NCBI GenBank assembly: GCA_019448385.1
Contig: JAGTXO010000009.1
Span: 310,001-374,000 of the forward strand
From: Diacronema lutheri
Taxonomy: Eukaryota > Haptophyta > Pavlovophyceae > Pavlovales > Pavlovaceae
Length of the DNA stretch: 64,000 nucleotides
Direction: 5' to 3'
Part shown: one piece after another, positions 1-10,085 of the stretch
Layout of the letters: each line of letters begins with the position of its first letter
How positions within the stretch are numbered: position 1 is the first letter of the stretch
Notes under the pieces: generated by a model
What the model was told of the DNA's origin: nothing
What the model saw: only the letters and a program-made list of their open reading frames with translations
The model's database searches: none
Translations under genes and position numbers: made by a program

Positions 1-633
1 TTGTCGCGAGCGTCCGTCGCAAGCGCGGCCGCAGCCGCGCTCGCAGCCGCCTGGTGCGGCCGCTTGACTGCCGAACGCGGCAGGGTGCCACCTGCCAGGA
101 CGAGCGCGCGTCGGTCGGGTGCGAACGTCGCCGAAGGCGCGCCGTCGCCGAGCGGGAAGGAGACGGACTCGAGGCGCGAGTCGTCCATCGTCGTGTGAGC
201 CGGCCAATGCAACGGGCTGCCGCGCGTGCCGCCCGCGCACGGCGCGCACGCTCCGCCTGCGACCGCGCCGTCAAACTGGGCGGGCGCAAACTGGGCGGGC
301 GCAAAGTGGGCGGGCGCAAAGTGGGCGCGCAGGAACTCAGCGCCGCTCAGCAGCGCGCCGCGCGGCGCGGCCATCGCGCGCGCGGCGTGGCCGGCCGCAA
401 GTAGGTCGTGCCCGCCGCCACCGCCGCCCGCCGCCTCGGTGCTCGGGTCGACAAAGTGCATCGACGTGAGAGCCGGCCGCGCGCCCCGGCCGGCCGCGGG
501 CATGCACGCCGCGCCATGCGCGGCACAGCCGACGCGCACGTCCCACGCGGGGGCGCGCGCGCGCGCGCGCGCGCCGCCGGCGGCGCCGAGGCTCTGCACC
601 ATCCGACGCTTGGGCGCGGACGTGAAGGACTCG

Positions 634-668
<35 letters not shown>

Positions 669-1703
669 GCCGTCGTTGTCGCGGCCGTCGGCATCGTACC
701 GACGAGCACCGGACATCCGGCTGAACGTGGCTGCATGCTCGAAGCAGTTGGAGAGCTCGTTGAGCGAGGGCATGCGGCGGAGCGGCGCAGCGTGCTCTGC
801 GTGGCCCAGCGCGGGTGCGCTCGTCTGCGCGCGCGAGAGGCGCGGCCACGTGCCCACCGACGCGCTGTACGGATCGAGGTGCTCGTAAGGCTGTGGCTGC
901 CCGTCATAGGAGGGCAAGTACCGCAAAGCGGGCAGGAGCGCGTGCGCGTCGAGCGGCTCGGGCGAGCCGCCGCCCGCGGGCGTGGCGGCCGAGTTGAACG
1001 AATCGGCTCGATAGCTGTGCATCCATTGCACCTGCGCCGCCTCCGAGCAACCGCCGGCCGCGCCGGCGGCAATTCCGGCGCATCCACCGGCGCATCCACC
1101 GAGCGCACGCGCGCCGCCTGGCGCGGCCGGCGCGCCTGCGCGCGGCTTGTCGTCGTCGTCGTCGTCGTCGAGCGGCAAGTCCCTATGGCGAAGCGGCCGT
1201 GCAGTCTCACCTTCGCCGCGCATCGCGCGCGCAGCCATCTCGTGCGCACGCAGCTGGCGAACGCGCGACGCGGTCTGCGTGAGCGTCTCCTGCAGCGCCT
1301 CGTCCTTGCCGAGGGACTCCCAGTCGAGCAGCCCAGCCAGCTCGGTGGCGGCCTCTGAGCCGAGCGCGTCCTGCAGCAGCTGAGCCTGCTGCTGCTGCAG
1401 CTGCAGCTTGTGCGCGCCGGCGTGCGCGGCGAGCAGCGCGTCGCCAGCGTCGTGTGGCGCCGGCGCGCGCCGGTCGGGCTCGACGCGCTGCTCGTCCATG
1501 CGCGAAGATGGCAATGCAAAGGCGTTCGAATCTGCCATGAGCGCGTCCGCGTCGGGCGTCCCGCCGCCCTGGGCGAGGTTTGCCCAGTCGATCATGAAGT
1601 CCTCCAGGTCCTCATAGTTGATCTGCGCGAGCTCGTTGCAGTGCGGCGCACTGCTCGGCGGCGGCGGCGGACGGGCGGCGGCGGAGCGCGCAGGAGCGCA
1701 CAT
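1..1703 (-). CDS. Unknown low-complexity protein, C-terminus outside the window
   Basis: The frame opens at an ATG at 1703, the first after an in-frame TGA at 1712-1710, and stays open to position 1, so at least 567 residues are present and the C-terminus is missing. The N-terminus has a proline run and a short acidic, Tyr/Leu/Phe-containing stretch (NYEDLEDFMIDW, about residues 27-38) that resembles an acidic activation-type peptide; this is only a resemblance. Mid-protein are two Asp runs encoded by GTC/GTC-like trinucleotides (near 641-660 and 1148-1170) and a plausible conserved patch NELSNCFEHAATFSRMSG near 715-770. Around 270-335 the sequence encodes tandem FAP-A-H/Q units. No catalytic domain is recognised. 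It could be a transcriptional regulator or a disordered scaffold; the function is unknown. Confidence 0.6.
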
Positions 1704-2041
1704 GTGCTGTCAGCGCGCGCAAAGGGGCGCGTGATCGAGCGTGGGCCGAGCTAGCTCGCCCGGTAAATGGACGCGGCCGCACCTGTCGAGCAGGGCCATC
1801 CCTGCCCAACGCTCACGCCGCCAAAAAGGAAGCCCTATTTAAAATTGGGTCGGGGACTGCGGCAGTGGGCACTGGGCACTCATTCATGTCGGCGAGCGTC
1901 TCGACGGTCTCGGAGGGGACTCTGCATTTTCTCGCTCACGGAAAGCCACCCCCCGTGGGCGTTGGGGTAGAGTGAACAATTCGGTGAGCAGCCACGCCGC
2001 CAAGGGCAAACCACGACCGGCCCACAGGAGGGCCGCGCTGA
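1704..2041. promoter_or_regulatory. Intergenic region upstream of the first gene; TATA-like element
   Basis: No gene is seen in these 338 bases. They hold the 5' flank of the minus-strand gene starting at 1703 and the 3' flank of the DUF423 gene. An AT-rich island, ctatttaaaattggg at about 1832-1846, stands out against the GC-rich background. It contains a TATA-like TTTAAA and, on the minus strand, CCCAATTTTAAA. It lies about 130-140 bp before the ATG, so a core-promoter role is possible but unproven. Confidence 0.35.
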
Positions 2042-2395
2042 TCACAGCGCTGCCGCAGCCGCGACGGCAATCCAGCCGAGCATGTAGCACCCACCGCCGT
2101 ACGGCGCGACGCGCGCAAATTGCGAATCGCCAGTGAGGACCAGCGCGTACAGGCTCCCGCTGAAGAGCGCGTTCCCGGTGAGGAAGAGCGCGCCGGCGCC
2201 AAGCGCCAGCTTGCTCGAGCCGCGCGACGCGACAGCGAGCGCGGCGCCGGTGTGCGCCAGCTGGTAAGTCGTCGCGCGCTCCCACACCTTCTTTTGGTAG
2301 TCCGTCGGGTTGTCCAGGCCGTGCGCGCCGTATGCGCCCGCTGCCACCGCCGTGAGGCCTGAAAGGCCCGTGATCACGCCGACGGCGGCCGCCAT
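2042..2395 (-). CDS. TMEM256/DUF423 family small membrane protein
   Basis: A 117-residue protein starting at the ATG at 2395. It has the composition and pattern of the DUF423 (TMEM256/YgdD) family: four hydrophobic segments, an early glycine-rich stretch with GAYGAHGL, a YQLAHT segment near the middle, and a G-N-x-x-F-S-G-S-L-Y motif in the third segment. Length matches the family (about 110-125 residues). Family members are small integral membrane proteins of unknown biochemical role; in eukaryotes they are often mitochondrial or endomembrane. An in-frame extension upstream would overlap the divergent SET gene, so the internal ATG is preferred. It is intronless. Confidence 0.85.
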   Translation of the reverse strand: MAAAVGVITGLSGLTAVAAGAYGAHGLDNPTDYQKKVWERATTYQLAHTGAALAVASRGSSKLALGAGALFLTGNALFSGSLYALVLTGDSQFARVAPYGGGCYMLGWIAVAAAAAL

Positions 2396-2495
2396 GCGGG
2401 AAGCTCGGAAGAGCGCTGTCTCGTCACATTTACTCACGTTATACTTAATCACATCCGCAGCTTCGCCAACTACGTGGTTGGCGGGAGGCCGGTCG
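2396..2495. promoter_or_regulatory. Short divergent promoter between DUF423 and SET genes
   Basis: About 100 bp separate the two divergent start codons. The region has a local AT-rich patch (ttactcacgttatacttaat, 2428-2447) in otherwise GC-rich DNA, the only obvious candidate for a shared core promoter. Confidence 0.35.
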
Positions 2496-3086
2496 ATGAT
2501 ATCGCGCAGCCTCGCGCGCCCCGCGCACATGCGGCTCGCGCGCCGCTTCGCGTCGCTGTACGCCGCGCCCGACGATCGCGCGTACGAGGCCGTCGAGGTG
2601 CGCGAAACGCGCTCGATCGGTCGCGCGCTCGTCGCCGTAAAGGTCGTTCACGCGGACGAGCCCGTGCTCACGTTTCGCGCCAAGGTCGCCGCGGTCAAGT
2701 CGAGGTTCTCCGTGCAGGTGGGGCGTGACGAGCACACGTCATGCAAGGATGACCAGATCTTCATGTACATGAACCATTCGTGCAAGCCCACCTGCCGCCT
2801 GGCCCTCGTCTCGCGCGAAGGCGCTGGCGCGTCCGGCGAGGTCGAGGTGGCCGTTGTCGCGCGTCGCGAGCTGAGCCCGGGCGAGCCGGTCACGTTTGAC
2901 TACAACACGACGGAGTGGGCCATGGCCGAGCCATTCACCTGTAATTGCGCCACGAGCCACAAGTGCACCGTCGGCGGCGCGTCAGCATTCTCGGCTGACG
3001 AGCGCGAGCGCTGGCTGTGCGGACCAAACGGCGGGCACGCGTGGGCGCACATCACGCAGCTGCTCGCCGAGGCGGGCAGTCATTGA
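2496..3086 (+). CDS. Small SET-domain protein (putative lysine methyltransferase)
   Basis: A 196-residue single-exon protein. The SET signatures are visible: NHSC at about residue 92 (the NHS motif that forms the S-adenosylmethionine pocket), FDYNTTEW at about 134 (the catalytic-tyrosine segment), and a Cys-rich post-SET tail (FTCNCATSHKC). The domain nearly fills the protein, so it is a stand-alone SET module without extra targeting domains. Two starts are possible, ATG 2496 or ATG 2529; the second gives an Arg-rich N-terminus (MRLARRFASLY) that could act as an organelle presequence. The substrate is unknown. A 21-bp piece of its 3' coding end is repeated about 100 bp downstream. Confidence 0.82.
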   Translation: MISRSLARPAHMRLARRFASLYAAPDDRAYEAVEVRETRSIGRALVAVKVVHADEPVLTFRAKVAAVKSRFSVQVGRDEHTSCKDDQIFMYMNHSCKPTCRLALVSREGAGASGEVEVAVVARRELSPGEPVTFDYNTTEWAMAEPFTCNCATSHKCTVGGASAFSADERERWLCGPNGGHAWAHITQLLAEAGSH

Positions 3087-3169
3087 CGCGCGGGCTTGGC
3101 GTGCGCGCGCGCGCGCGCGCGCGCGCGCGCATGTGCCGACGCACATGCATCACGCAGCTGCTCGCCGAG
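3051..3169. repeat. Direct repeat of the SET gene 3' end, flanking a GC dinucleotide tract
   Basis: The 21 bases at 3051-3071 (inside the SET coding end) recur exactly at 3149-3169 after the stop codon. Between them is an alternating GC tract of about 27 bases (3103-3130), a Z-DNA-prone and slippage-prone sequence. The second copy is in a short open frame but has no sign of being a gene. Confidence 0.8.
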
Positions 3170-3195
3170 AAGCTACTGCGGGTTCTCGGTAGCTT

Positions 3196-4914
3196 CTAAG
3201 CTCGCGCGTGCAACGTGCGAGAGGCCCCTTGCAGCCGGGTCATTGTCGCAGAGGCATTGTCTGAGTGAGGCGCGTGCGACGCCAGCGGCCCAGGGCCAGG
3301 TGGCGTGGTCCGCGCGGTCGCCGCTGCCGGGAGCGCGGGTGTGCCGCTCGCCTTTGGGACGAAGAAGTGCAGACTCGTCACGTCCGATGCACCGCCGCGG
3401 AAGCCGATCGGATCGAGCCGCGCGACGGCGCGGACGATCGCGTCAATGTCGGCGATCACGAGCGCCTTTGCGTTCGGCGCCCACGGGCCGTCGTGCCGGC
3501 TGCAGTTGGCGCCGATGACGGTCGCGACGCGCGGCGCGCCGACGATCGCGTGGCGCGGCCGGAAGTTCATCGGTGTCCGTCTCAACGTCGCATTGCACGG
3601 CGAGGCGCGCAGCTCGATGACTGCCGCGTCGTCCGGCAGCGCGTTGCCGTGCCCAAGTCCGGCGCCGTGCGCTCCGATGAGCGTCGACGAGTTGGCGACG
3701 ATCGCGATCTGCTCGGCGATGCACAGGCACTCGAGCGCAACCACGGTCACGTGCGCGCCGAGCACGTGCAGCGTCGCGACGAGGTATCCGACGTTGGCGA
3801 TCGAGCGCGACATGCCCAGCCGCTGGATGACCGTGATCCGTGGCTGCGCCCAGCCCGCATCGGCGCACCGCCGCACGCGGCGCGGCTGCCCAACGGTGCC
3901 GAGCGCGCGGTCGACGGTCTCGCTCAGCAGGCCCGCGCCCGCGGCGGCGCGCGCGGGGTCGTCGCCCGCGCGGCGCAACGGCTGGCGCGCACAGAGAGCG
4001 TCGAGCGCGCTTGGAGGGTCGCGCGGCGGCTCGTGCTCGACGCCATCGTGCACGCCCACCTCGGCGACGAGGTCGTCGAAGCACGCCGCGTCAACGCTCG
4101 AAGGCAGGCCCGCGCCGCGTTCGACGGGCGGGAGGAAGACACGCGCCCGGCGCGGCTCGCGCTCGTCGGAGAGCGCCAACCGCCACAGGACGTTCATCGG
4201 CGAGGCCGGCGCGCCGATCGAGCGCGTTCGCCTCGCGAGGATCACGTGTGCGTCTGCGCCCGCCAACTGCGCTGCGTCCAGCGTCTGCGCGAGCTGCCGC
4301 AGCATCATCCACGCATGCCACCTGCGCGCGCGCGCCGCACGCACGCGCAGGCGCAGAGCGCGTCGGCTCGCGGCGCGCGACGTCACGCGCGCGGCACGGC
4401 GGCGGGCCGGGGGCCGGCGCACGTACATGTTGTTTGGCGTGTGCCGCACGTCCTCGGGCAGCGCGAGCACCCACGTCCCCGCGTGCCACCTCGGCCGGCC
4501 CGCCTCCGCCGGCCACTCGCCCGACCACTCGCGCACGTGCGTGTCCATCGCGCCGCGGATCGCCCACGGCACGAGCCCGCTCCGCCAGACGAGGGTGCGC
4601 GCGCGCTCAGGGCTGCCGCCGTGCGTGCGCAAGTAGAGCGTGCCATTGTGCAGGCACGCGCTGCGCGCGCGCAGCACGCCACGCGAGACGGTGCACGCCA
4701 CGAACTCAGGCAGCGCGTCGTGCGCACCGCGGCGCGCGCCGTGCGTCAGGTGCGCCTGTTCTGTGAGGCCCACGGGGCACGGGCTGCGCGGATCGCTCGG
4801 GCACGCGGGGCGCTTGGAGGCGATGTCGGTCGTAGGCACGTAGCGCACGCCGCGGTGGTACTGGCCCTGCGGGATGGACGCGGCGAGTGCCAGGCACACG
4901 CGCGCCCAAACCAT
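3196..4914 (-). CDS. GT61-like (DUF563) glycosyltransferase
   Basis: A 572-residue single-exon protein beginning at ATG 4914 with a short hydrophobic N-terminus (MVWARVCLALAAS) that could be a signal or anchor. The C-terminal half carries the pattern of family 61 glycosyltransferases: a conserved Arg/Ser helix (QRLGMSRSIANVG), a short beta segment with VVALE, and the diagnostic LIGAHGAGLGHGNALP at about residues 408-423 followed by VIELR. Family members (EOGT, plant xylosyl/arabinosyl transferases) use UDP-sugars in the ER/Golgi lumen. The donor and acceptor cannot be deduced. The N-terminal 250 residues are Arg/Ala-rich and not recognisable. It starts 58 bp from the divergent AAA gene. Confidence 0.7.
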   Translation of the reverse strand: MVWARVCLALAASIPQGQYHRGVRYVPTTDIASKRPACPSDPRSPCPVGLTEQAHLTHGARRGAHDALPEFVACTVSRGVLRARSACLHNGTLYLRTHGGSPERARTLVWRSGLVPWAIRGAMDTHVREWSGEWPAEAGRPRWHAGTWVLALPEDVRHTPNNMYVRRPPARRRAARVTSRAASRRALRLRVRAARARRWHAWMMLRQLAQTLDAAQLAGADAHVILARRTRSIGAPASPMNVLWRLALSDEREPRRARVFLPPVERGAGLPSSVDAACFDDLVAEVGVHDGVEHEPPRDPPSALDALCARQPLRRAGDDPARAAAGAGLLSETVDRALGTVGQPRRVRRCADAGWAQPRITVIQRLGMSRSIANVGYLVATLHVLGAHVTVVALECLCIAEQIAIVANSSTLIGAHGAGLGHGNALPDDAAVIELRASPCNATLRRTPMNFRPRHAIVGAPRVATVIGANCSRHDGPWAPNAKALVIADIDAIVRAVARLDPIGFRGGASDVTSLHFFVPKASGTPALPAAATARTTPPGPGPLASHAPHSDNASATMTRLQGASRTLHARA

Positions 4915-4972
4915 CGTGCGGCCAAGTCACAGCGTGAAACCGTTGGAGCTCAACTCGTGTCAACTGTCCAGC
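4915..4972. promoter_or_regulatory. 58-bp divergent intergenic promoter
   Basis: Only 58 bases separate the start codons of the GT61-like gene (minus) and the CAP-Gly/AAA gene (plus). Any shared promoter and both 5' UTRs must fit here or overlap coding sequence. Confidence 0.35.
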
Positions 4973-5016
4973 ATGCCGCTCGCCCACCAGGCACCGAACG
5001 CGGGGCGAGCGCCCGT

Positions 5017-5051
<35 letters not shown>

Positions 5052-5660
5052 GGCGCGGCCGAGGGCCGGCGGTGAAGCGGCAGCCGTGGAATAACGACTT
5101 CGCCAACGACTTCATCAAGCGCGACGAGAACGTCGCGCACCTCGCGCCCGCGCCGCCCGTGGCGCTCGCGCCGCCCGCGGCGCGCGTGCCTGCGCCCACG
5201 CCGCAGCGCGTCCCGTCGGGCGTCGCGGGCGCGCTCGGTGGCGGCCGTGCGCCGTTGCCGCCGGCGGGCGGGCGTGCCGGCGCGCATCCCACGCCCATCG
5301 CCTCCGAGGCGCTCAACGAGACGATCGCAAAGTGCCAGCAGCACATTTACGTCGGCGACCGCGTGCGTGACCGGCACTCGGGCCGGCTGGGCGTCGCCAT
5401 GTACGTCGGTCCGGCCGACTTTGCGCGCGGGAACACGGTGGTCGGGCTGCGCCTCGACGCCAAGCGCACGACGACAGACTGCGACGGCAAGTTCAAGGGC
5501 GAGCGTTATTTCCGGTGCACGCCTGGCCACGGTCTCTACATACCGTTCGAGGACGCGGACGTTTTGGAGGCGGACGGCGCGGAAGCGGGCGCGTTCGCCG
5601 CCGCAGCGGCTGCGCCAGGCGGCGGCGGCGGCGGCGGCGCGGCCGCACGCGCGCCGCCGA

Positions 5661-5703
<43 letters not shown>

Positions 5704-7748
5704 AAGCGCCAACCCGAACGCGAGGGCCGCGCCGTCCGCCGCGCTCCCGCCGCCCGAGGACCTCGCCGCGCTCGAGGCGGAGGTGCGCGACCTTGTCGGT
5801 CTTGCCGAGGTGAAGAGCATGCTCGAGTCGCTGCGCAACTCGGTCGAGGTGCAGCGCCGCCGCGCGCACCTCGGCGTGCGTGAGGATCGCGTGTTGCATA
5901 TGCTCTTCTTGGGCAACCCGGGCACGGGCAAGACCAAGGTCGCAAAGCTCGTCGCGCGGATGATGCGCGCCCTCGGCGTGCTCGACAAGGGGCAGCTCGT
6001 CGAGGTGACGCGCAAGGATTTGATCGGGCCGCACCACGGCGAGACCGCGCAGCTCACGAGCGATGCGGTCAAGCGCGCGCTCGGCGGCGTGCTCTTCATC
6101 GACGAGGCATACGCGCTCAAGCACGAGGGCTCGTCCGACTCGGGCGGGCAGGAGGCGGTGAACACGCTCGTCAAGGAGATCGAGGACCACCAGAACGAGG
6201 TGGTCGTCATCCTCGCGGGCTACCAGCGCGAGATGAGCGCCTTCCTCTCGTCCAACTCGGGGCTACAATCGCGCTTCCCGCACGTCTTCACCTTCAGCGA
6301 CTACTCGCCCGACGAGATGGCGCAGATCCTGCGCGTGATGGTGAAGGAGCGCGGCTTCGTGCTCGAGCACAAGCTCCTCGACGAGGCGCGGCTGACGGCG
6401 CTCGTCCAGTCGCTCGTCAAGGGCACCGAGGCGGCGAAGGGCAACGGCCGGATGGTGCGCAACGTCGTCGAGCGCGCGATCAAGCGCCAGACCGACCGCG
6501 TCTTCCGCCTCGGCACCGTCTCGCGCGAGCGTCTCGTCACGCTCACTGAGGGAGACTTCCATGAGGCGCAGCAGTCGGAGCAATCCATGGCGGACGTGCT
6601 CGCGCGCCTCGATGGCGTGATCGGCCTCGACGATGCCAAGGCGTTCATGCGCTCCCTCGGCGCGCAGCTGCAGGTGAAGCTCGAGCGCAAAGAGGCAGGG
6701 CTGCCCGCGGGCGGTGAGCAGTCGTTGCATATGCTCTTTGTGGGTAACCCGGGTACGGGCAAGACGACGATGGCACGGATGGTCGCATCTCTCCTCAAGG
6801 CGCTCGGCATGCTCCGCCTCGGCCACGTGATTGAGACCGACCGTGGCTCGCTCGTCGCCGGGTACGCGGGCCAGACGGCGATCAAGACGCGCAGCGTCGT
6901 CGAGAGCGCGCTCGGCGGCGTGCTGATTGTCGATGAGGTGCGCAGTGCCGCAGCGGCGCGGCGGCCGTCGGCGCCACCGCGCGCCACCGCACGCGCCGCG
7001 CCAGCGCCGCACCAGCGCCCACGCGCGCGCCACCTGTTCCTGCCTGCCTGCCCCCCCCCCCCCCCCCCTTTCCAAAACGCCAGGCGTATGCTCTCGTTGA
7101 GGACGCGAAGGATTCGTTCGGACGTGAGGCGCTCGACACGCTCGTCAAGATGCTCGAGGACAACCGCGACGACGTGGTCGCGATCCTCGCGGGCTATCCG
7201 CACGAGATGAAGCAGCTCGTCGCGATCAACCCAGGACTTGCATCGCGTTTCCCCACGACCGTCACTTTCCACGACTACACGGCCGCGCAGCTCATGGCAA
7301 TCGCGGACAAGATGCTCGGCGAGGAGCAGCTCGTCCTCGCGCCCGACGCGCGCGCAAAGCTGCTCGCGCAGCTCGCAAAGGTCGCCGCGGTGAGACGCGC
7401 GCCGCGCTGCGCACCCGCCACCGCGCTTTCGCGCTTTCGCGCCGCACCGTGCCGTCGGCAGCGGCGCCGGTCAGCGGCACGCTCGCACGCGTTGCGATCC
7501 GGCTGCGCGGCCGCTTCTCACACCGCCCAGTTGCGCGCGCCCGCCCCCCTTTCCCCGCCCGCGTCGAACGCCGCGGCCATGCCGACGCACGCCAGGCGGG
7601 CGACAAGGCTGGCGGGAACGCGCGCGCCGTGCGCAACGCGCTCGAGCAGGCGAAGCGCCAGCAGGCGTTGCGGCTGGTCAGCATTCCGGGGAAGAAGTCG
7701 GCAGATACGCTCGTGCTGCTCACGGTGGATGACATGCCCGGCGCGTGA
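4973..7748 (+). CDS. CAP-Gly domain fused to a double CbbX-type AAA+ ATPase
   Basis: Three exons (4973-6937, 7084-7389, 7596-7748) give an 807-residue protein. Domains in order: a Gly-run N-terminus; a CAP-Gly-like domain at about residues 123-200 (VGDRVR, VGLRLD, a GERYFRC segment and PGHGLYIP, as in tubulin-binding CAP-Gly domains); a poly-Gly linker; then two AAA+ modules of the CbbX/SpoVK type. Both have GNPGTGKT P-loops (about 314 and 592). The first Walker B reads VLFIDEAYAL. The second, VLIVDE|AYAL, is interrupted by intron 1 (146 bp, donor gtgcgc). Intron 2 is 206 bp (donor gtgaga). Both introns are phase 0, and a run of 18 C precedes the first acceptor. CbbX relatives remodel red-type Rubisco; the CAP-Gly module instead suggests a cytoskeletal or scaffold role. 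The exact function is unknown. Confidence 0.85.
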
Positions 7749-7854
7749 CCCGTGTGTGGCAACACAGTTGGAAGTTGTCAGCACTGTGGCTAGCCTTGCC
7801 TAGAGCCTGAGCGCCCCTCACGAGCCGCTGGCCAAAGCTTTTCACAGCGCGCGC

Positions 7855-9237
7855 TCAGTGGCTGCCGACGAGGCCGTTGAAGACGTCGCCAAGCACGACC
7901 CAGAAGGGCTTGAAGAAGAGGGCGCACGAGCGCGTGATCGGCGTCTGCGGCACGGCGCGCGGAGCAGGCGGAGGCGGAGGCGGCGGAGGAGGCGCGCGCA
8001 GTGGGCACGCGCGTGGCGTGGCGCTGCGCTCCGCATTTCCATGCTTCCCTGCTGATCCCTCACTCAACTTAACACAGAGGGCGCCTGCGCCGCCCCTGCC
8101 CCGTGCCCCCTCCCCAACCCCCTCTCACCTTGGTAAGCGGCTCGACAAAGGCCCACACGCTGATCGCGATCATCGCGAAACGGCCGTGCGCCGTCTCGAG
8201 CTCGCGCATGCCCTTGCGCCCGGCAGCGTCGGCGCCGAGCATGCCGTACAGGCCGAGCGGGTCAAAGTTGTAGCACCCCGCCACGTAACTGCCGAGATGT
8301 GGGGGAGGGGCTCGGGTCACGGACGCTTTGATGGGATGGCTGGCGCACAGCGCGCGCGCGGGTGCCCGGGGCCGAATGGACGATCGCACGTCGCACGCGG
8401 AGGCGGCGGCGGCGCTCACGGGCCATCGAGGAAATGCTGCCAATCGTACATGCCCGGCCCGTCCTTGCAGAGCGCCGCTGAGCTCGTCGAGTCACGCGAC
8501 TGCTCCGACGCGGAGACGAGCGCGAAGATGGTCGCCGTGCAGAGGAAGTTTTGCAGCGTGAAGAGGCCGCCGTTGAGGAGCGACGGTGCGCGTCCGCCCG
8601 GCGCGAGCCCCGACTCGGCGAAGAGCTCGGCGAAGACCCAGCCGACGACCGCAAGCATCGCGAGGCGGCCGTGCTTGAGCTCGGCCTCGAGGTACGTGTG
8701 CAGCGTCGGCGTGTCCCTCGCGAGCCCGAGCGGGTCGAAGCCCATGTCGCCCGCGTGCGTGCCATCGAGCAGCACCGGCCGCTTGAACTCGGGCACGCTC
8801 AGCTCCACCTCGACGAACGGCACGGTGACCGTCTTGGGCAGCTGCGTCGAGAAGAGCGCCTGCTTCATGCCCGCGTACCGGCCGTAGCCCGAGTTCTTGT
8901 CCCACTCGCCCTTCGGGCGCCGGCCGTTGCCGTACGCCACGGTCGGCTTGGCCGGCACGCGCGACACCGCAAGCGGCGACTTGGGCGCGGCCGCCGCCTT
9001 GGGCGCGGCCGCCGCCTTGGGCGCGGCCGGCGCCGCCGGCGCGGCCGGCGCGCTCGGCGCTACGCTGGGCGACGCGGCCGGCGGGGCCATGGCCGCGGGC
9101 GGCGCGGCGGTCGGTGCGACCTCCACGTCGTTGGTCGTGTCCATCATCACCGGCGCGGCTGCGCGCATTGCGGGCCGCACCCGCGCGGCCGGGGCCGTGA
9201 GCGCTAGGCACGCGACCGAGTAGTAGAGCAGCGGCAT
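7855..9237 (-). CDS. Fucoxanthin chlorophyll a/c-type light-harvesting protein
   Basis: Three exons (9237-8420, 8288-8129, 7944-7855) encode 355 residues. The first membrane helix carries ELKHGRLAMLAVVGW and the third ETAHGRFAMIAISVW, the paired ExxxHxR pigment-binding helices of the LHC superfamily. Both are preceded by F-D-P-L-G-L motifs typical of red-lineage (FCP/Lhcr/Lhcf) antennae. The N-terminus starts with a hydrophobic segment, then an Ala/Pro/Lys-rich stretch with repeated KAAAAPK units, plausibly a bipartite plastid-targeting and linker region. It is unusually long for the family (usually about 200 residues). The introns are 131 bp (phase 2, donor gtgagc) and 184 bp (phase 0, donor gtgaga). 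An ATG at 9297 would add 20 residues. The protein acts in the thylakoid membrane as an antenna. Confidence 0.93.
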
Positions 9238-9760
9238 GGCGTTTTTGATGCGGCCGCGTGGATGCGCACGCACGTTTTTTGTCTGTGCCCTTGGCATTTG
9301 ATGGAAATGGCCGTACAGTCCTCATACACGTCTGGTTGAAGAGGTCTTCGGCTTCGCGGAGGGCAGCTCTCACGCGCGCGCGCGCGCGCTTCTCACTCGC
9401 CGACGGCCGCTGCACGTTCTTCTGTCCGGCACGCCGGATCGAGATCGGCCCGTTCAGCACGCCGAGCGCGCGCGAGCTTGGCCCGTTCAGACTCGCCAGC
9501 TCGCCCGTTCAGCACGTTCGTCTGCCCCCCCCCCCCCCCCCCCCCCCCCCCGCCGAGTGTGAGCACGATTACGCTCGAGGTGGCCTACGACTGCACGCTC
9601 GCGGTCGCGGTGGTGCTCGTCGTGCAGCGCGACGCGCGCGTCACCGTCATTCTCACGCAGGTCGGCGGCGGCGCGTTCGGCAACCTGCGGCCGGACTCCT
9701 CAACGGCACCGACAGTGGCAAGAGCACAAGACGTGACAAAATGGCACAATGGCAAGCGCA
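9238..9760. other. Intergenic: promoter flank, 27-C run and a coding-like fragment
   Basis: No complete gene. It contains the 5' flank of the light-harvesting gene, an alternating GC tract near 9371-9388, three spaced copies of gcccgttcag (about 9450, 9480, 9503) and a homopolymer of 27 C (9525-9551). A coding-like piece follows and is listed separately. Confidence 0.6.
9560..9691 (+). pseudogene. Possible exon remnant after a 27-C polypyrimidine run
   Basis: About 44 codons in one frame show strong G/C third positions and a protein-like pattern (a hydrophobic strand LAVAVVLVVQ, then VILTQVGGGAFGN). They directly follow a long C run and a possible acceptor (tgtgag|cac). No start codon, donor or downstream exon is evident, and the frame then enters the 65-bp minisatellite, which cannot be coding. 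It may be a stranded exon. I do not assign a family. Confidence 0.3.
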
Positions 9761-10085
9761 CTCGAGACAGTGCAGCCTGTCGGCTGCCGTGCACACAACG
9801 CAAAACTGATCGCTCGCTCTGCGCACTCGAGACAGTGCAGCCTGCCGGCTGCCGTGCACACAACGCAAAACTCATCGCTCGCTCTGCGCACACGAGACAG
9901 TGCAGCTTACCGGCTGCCGTGCACACAACGCAAAACTCATCGCTCGCTCTGCGCACTCGAGACAGTGCAGCCTGCCGGCTGCCGTGCACACAACGCAAAA
10001 CTCATCGCTCGCTCTGCGCACTCGAGACAGTGCAGCCTGCCGGCTGCCGTGCACACAACGCAAAACTCATCGCTCGCTCTGCGCG
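9761..10085. repeat. Minisatellite, 5 x 65 bp
   Basis: Five head-to-tail copies start at 9761, 9826, 9891, 9956 and 10021, each beginning ctcgagacagtgcag (with small variants) and ending in cgctcgctctgcgca. Copies differ by a few substitutions. The 65-bp period is not a multiple of three, so the reading frame changes each copy and the array is not coding as a whole. The last copy supplies the final codons and stop of the UNC-93-like gene on the minus strand. Confidence 0.95.

Noticed and set aside
3265-5094. Long plus-strand open frames opposite the glycosyltransferase gene
   Set aside because: They are Arg/Ala-rich shadows created by high GC on the antisense strand; motifs and codon pattern support the minus-strand frame.
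9525-9551. C homopolymers as assembly artefacts
   Set aside because: Similar runs recur at many independent introns, always on the sense strand, which argues for biology. Their exact lengths may still be inaccurate.
9761-10085. Protein coded by the 65-bp repeats (peptide with CRAHNAKLIARSAH)
   Set aside because: The 65-bp period rotates the frame each copy, and no start or domain is present.
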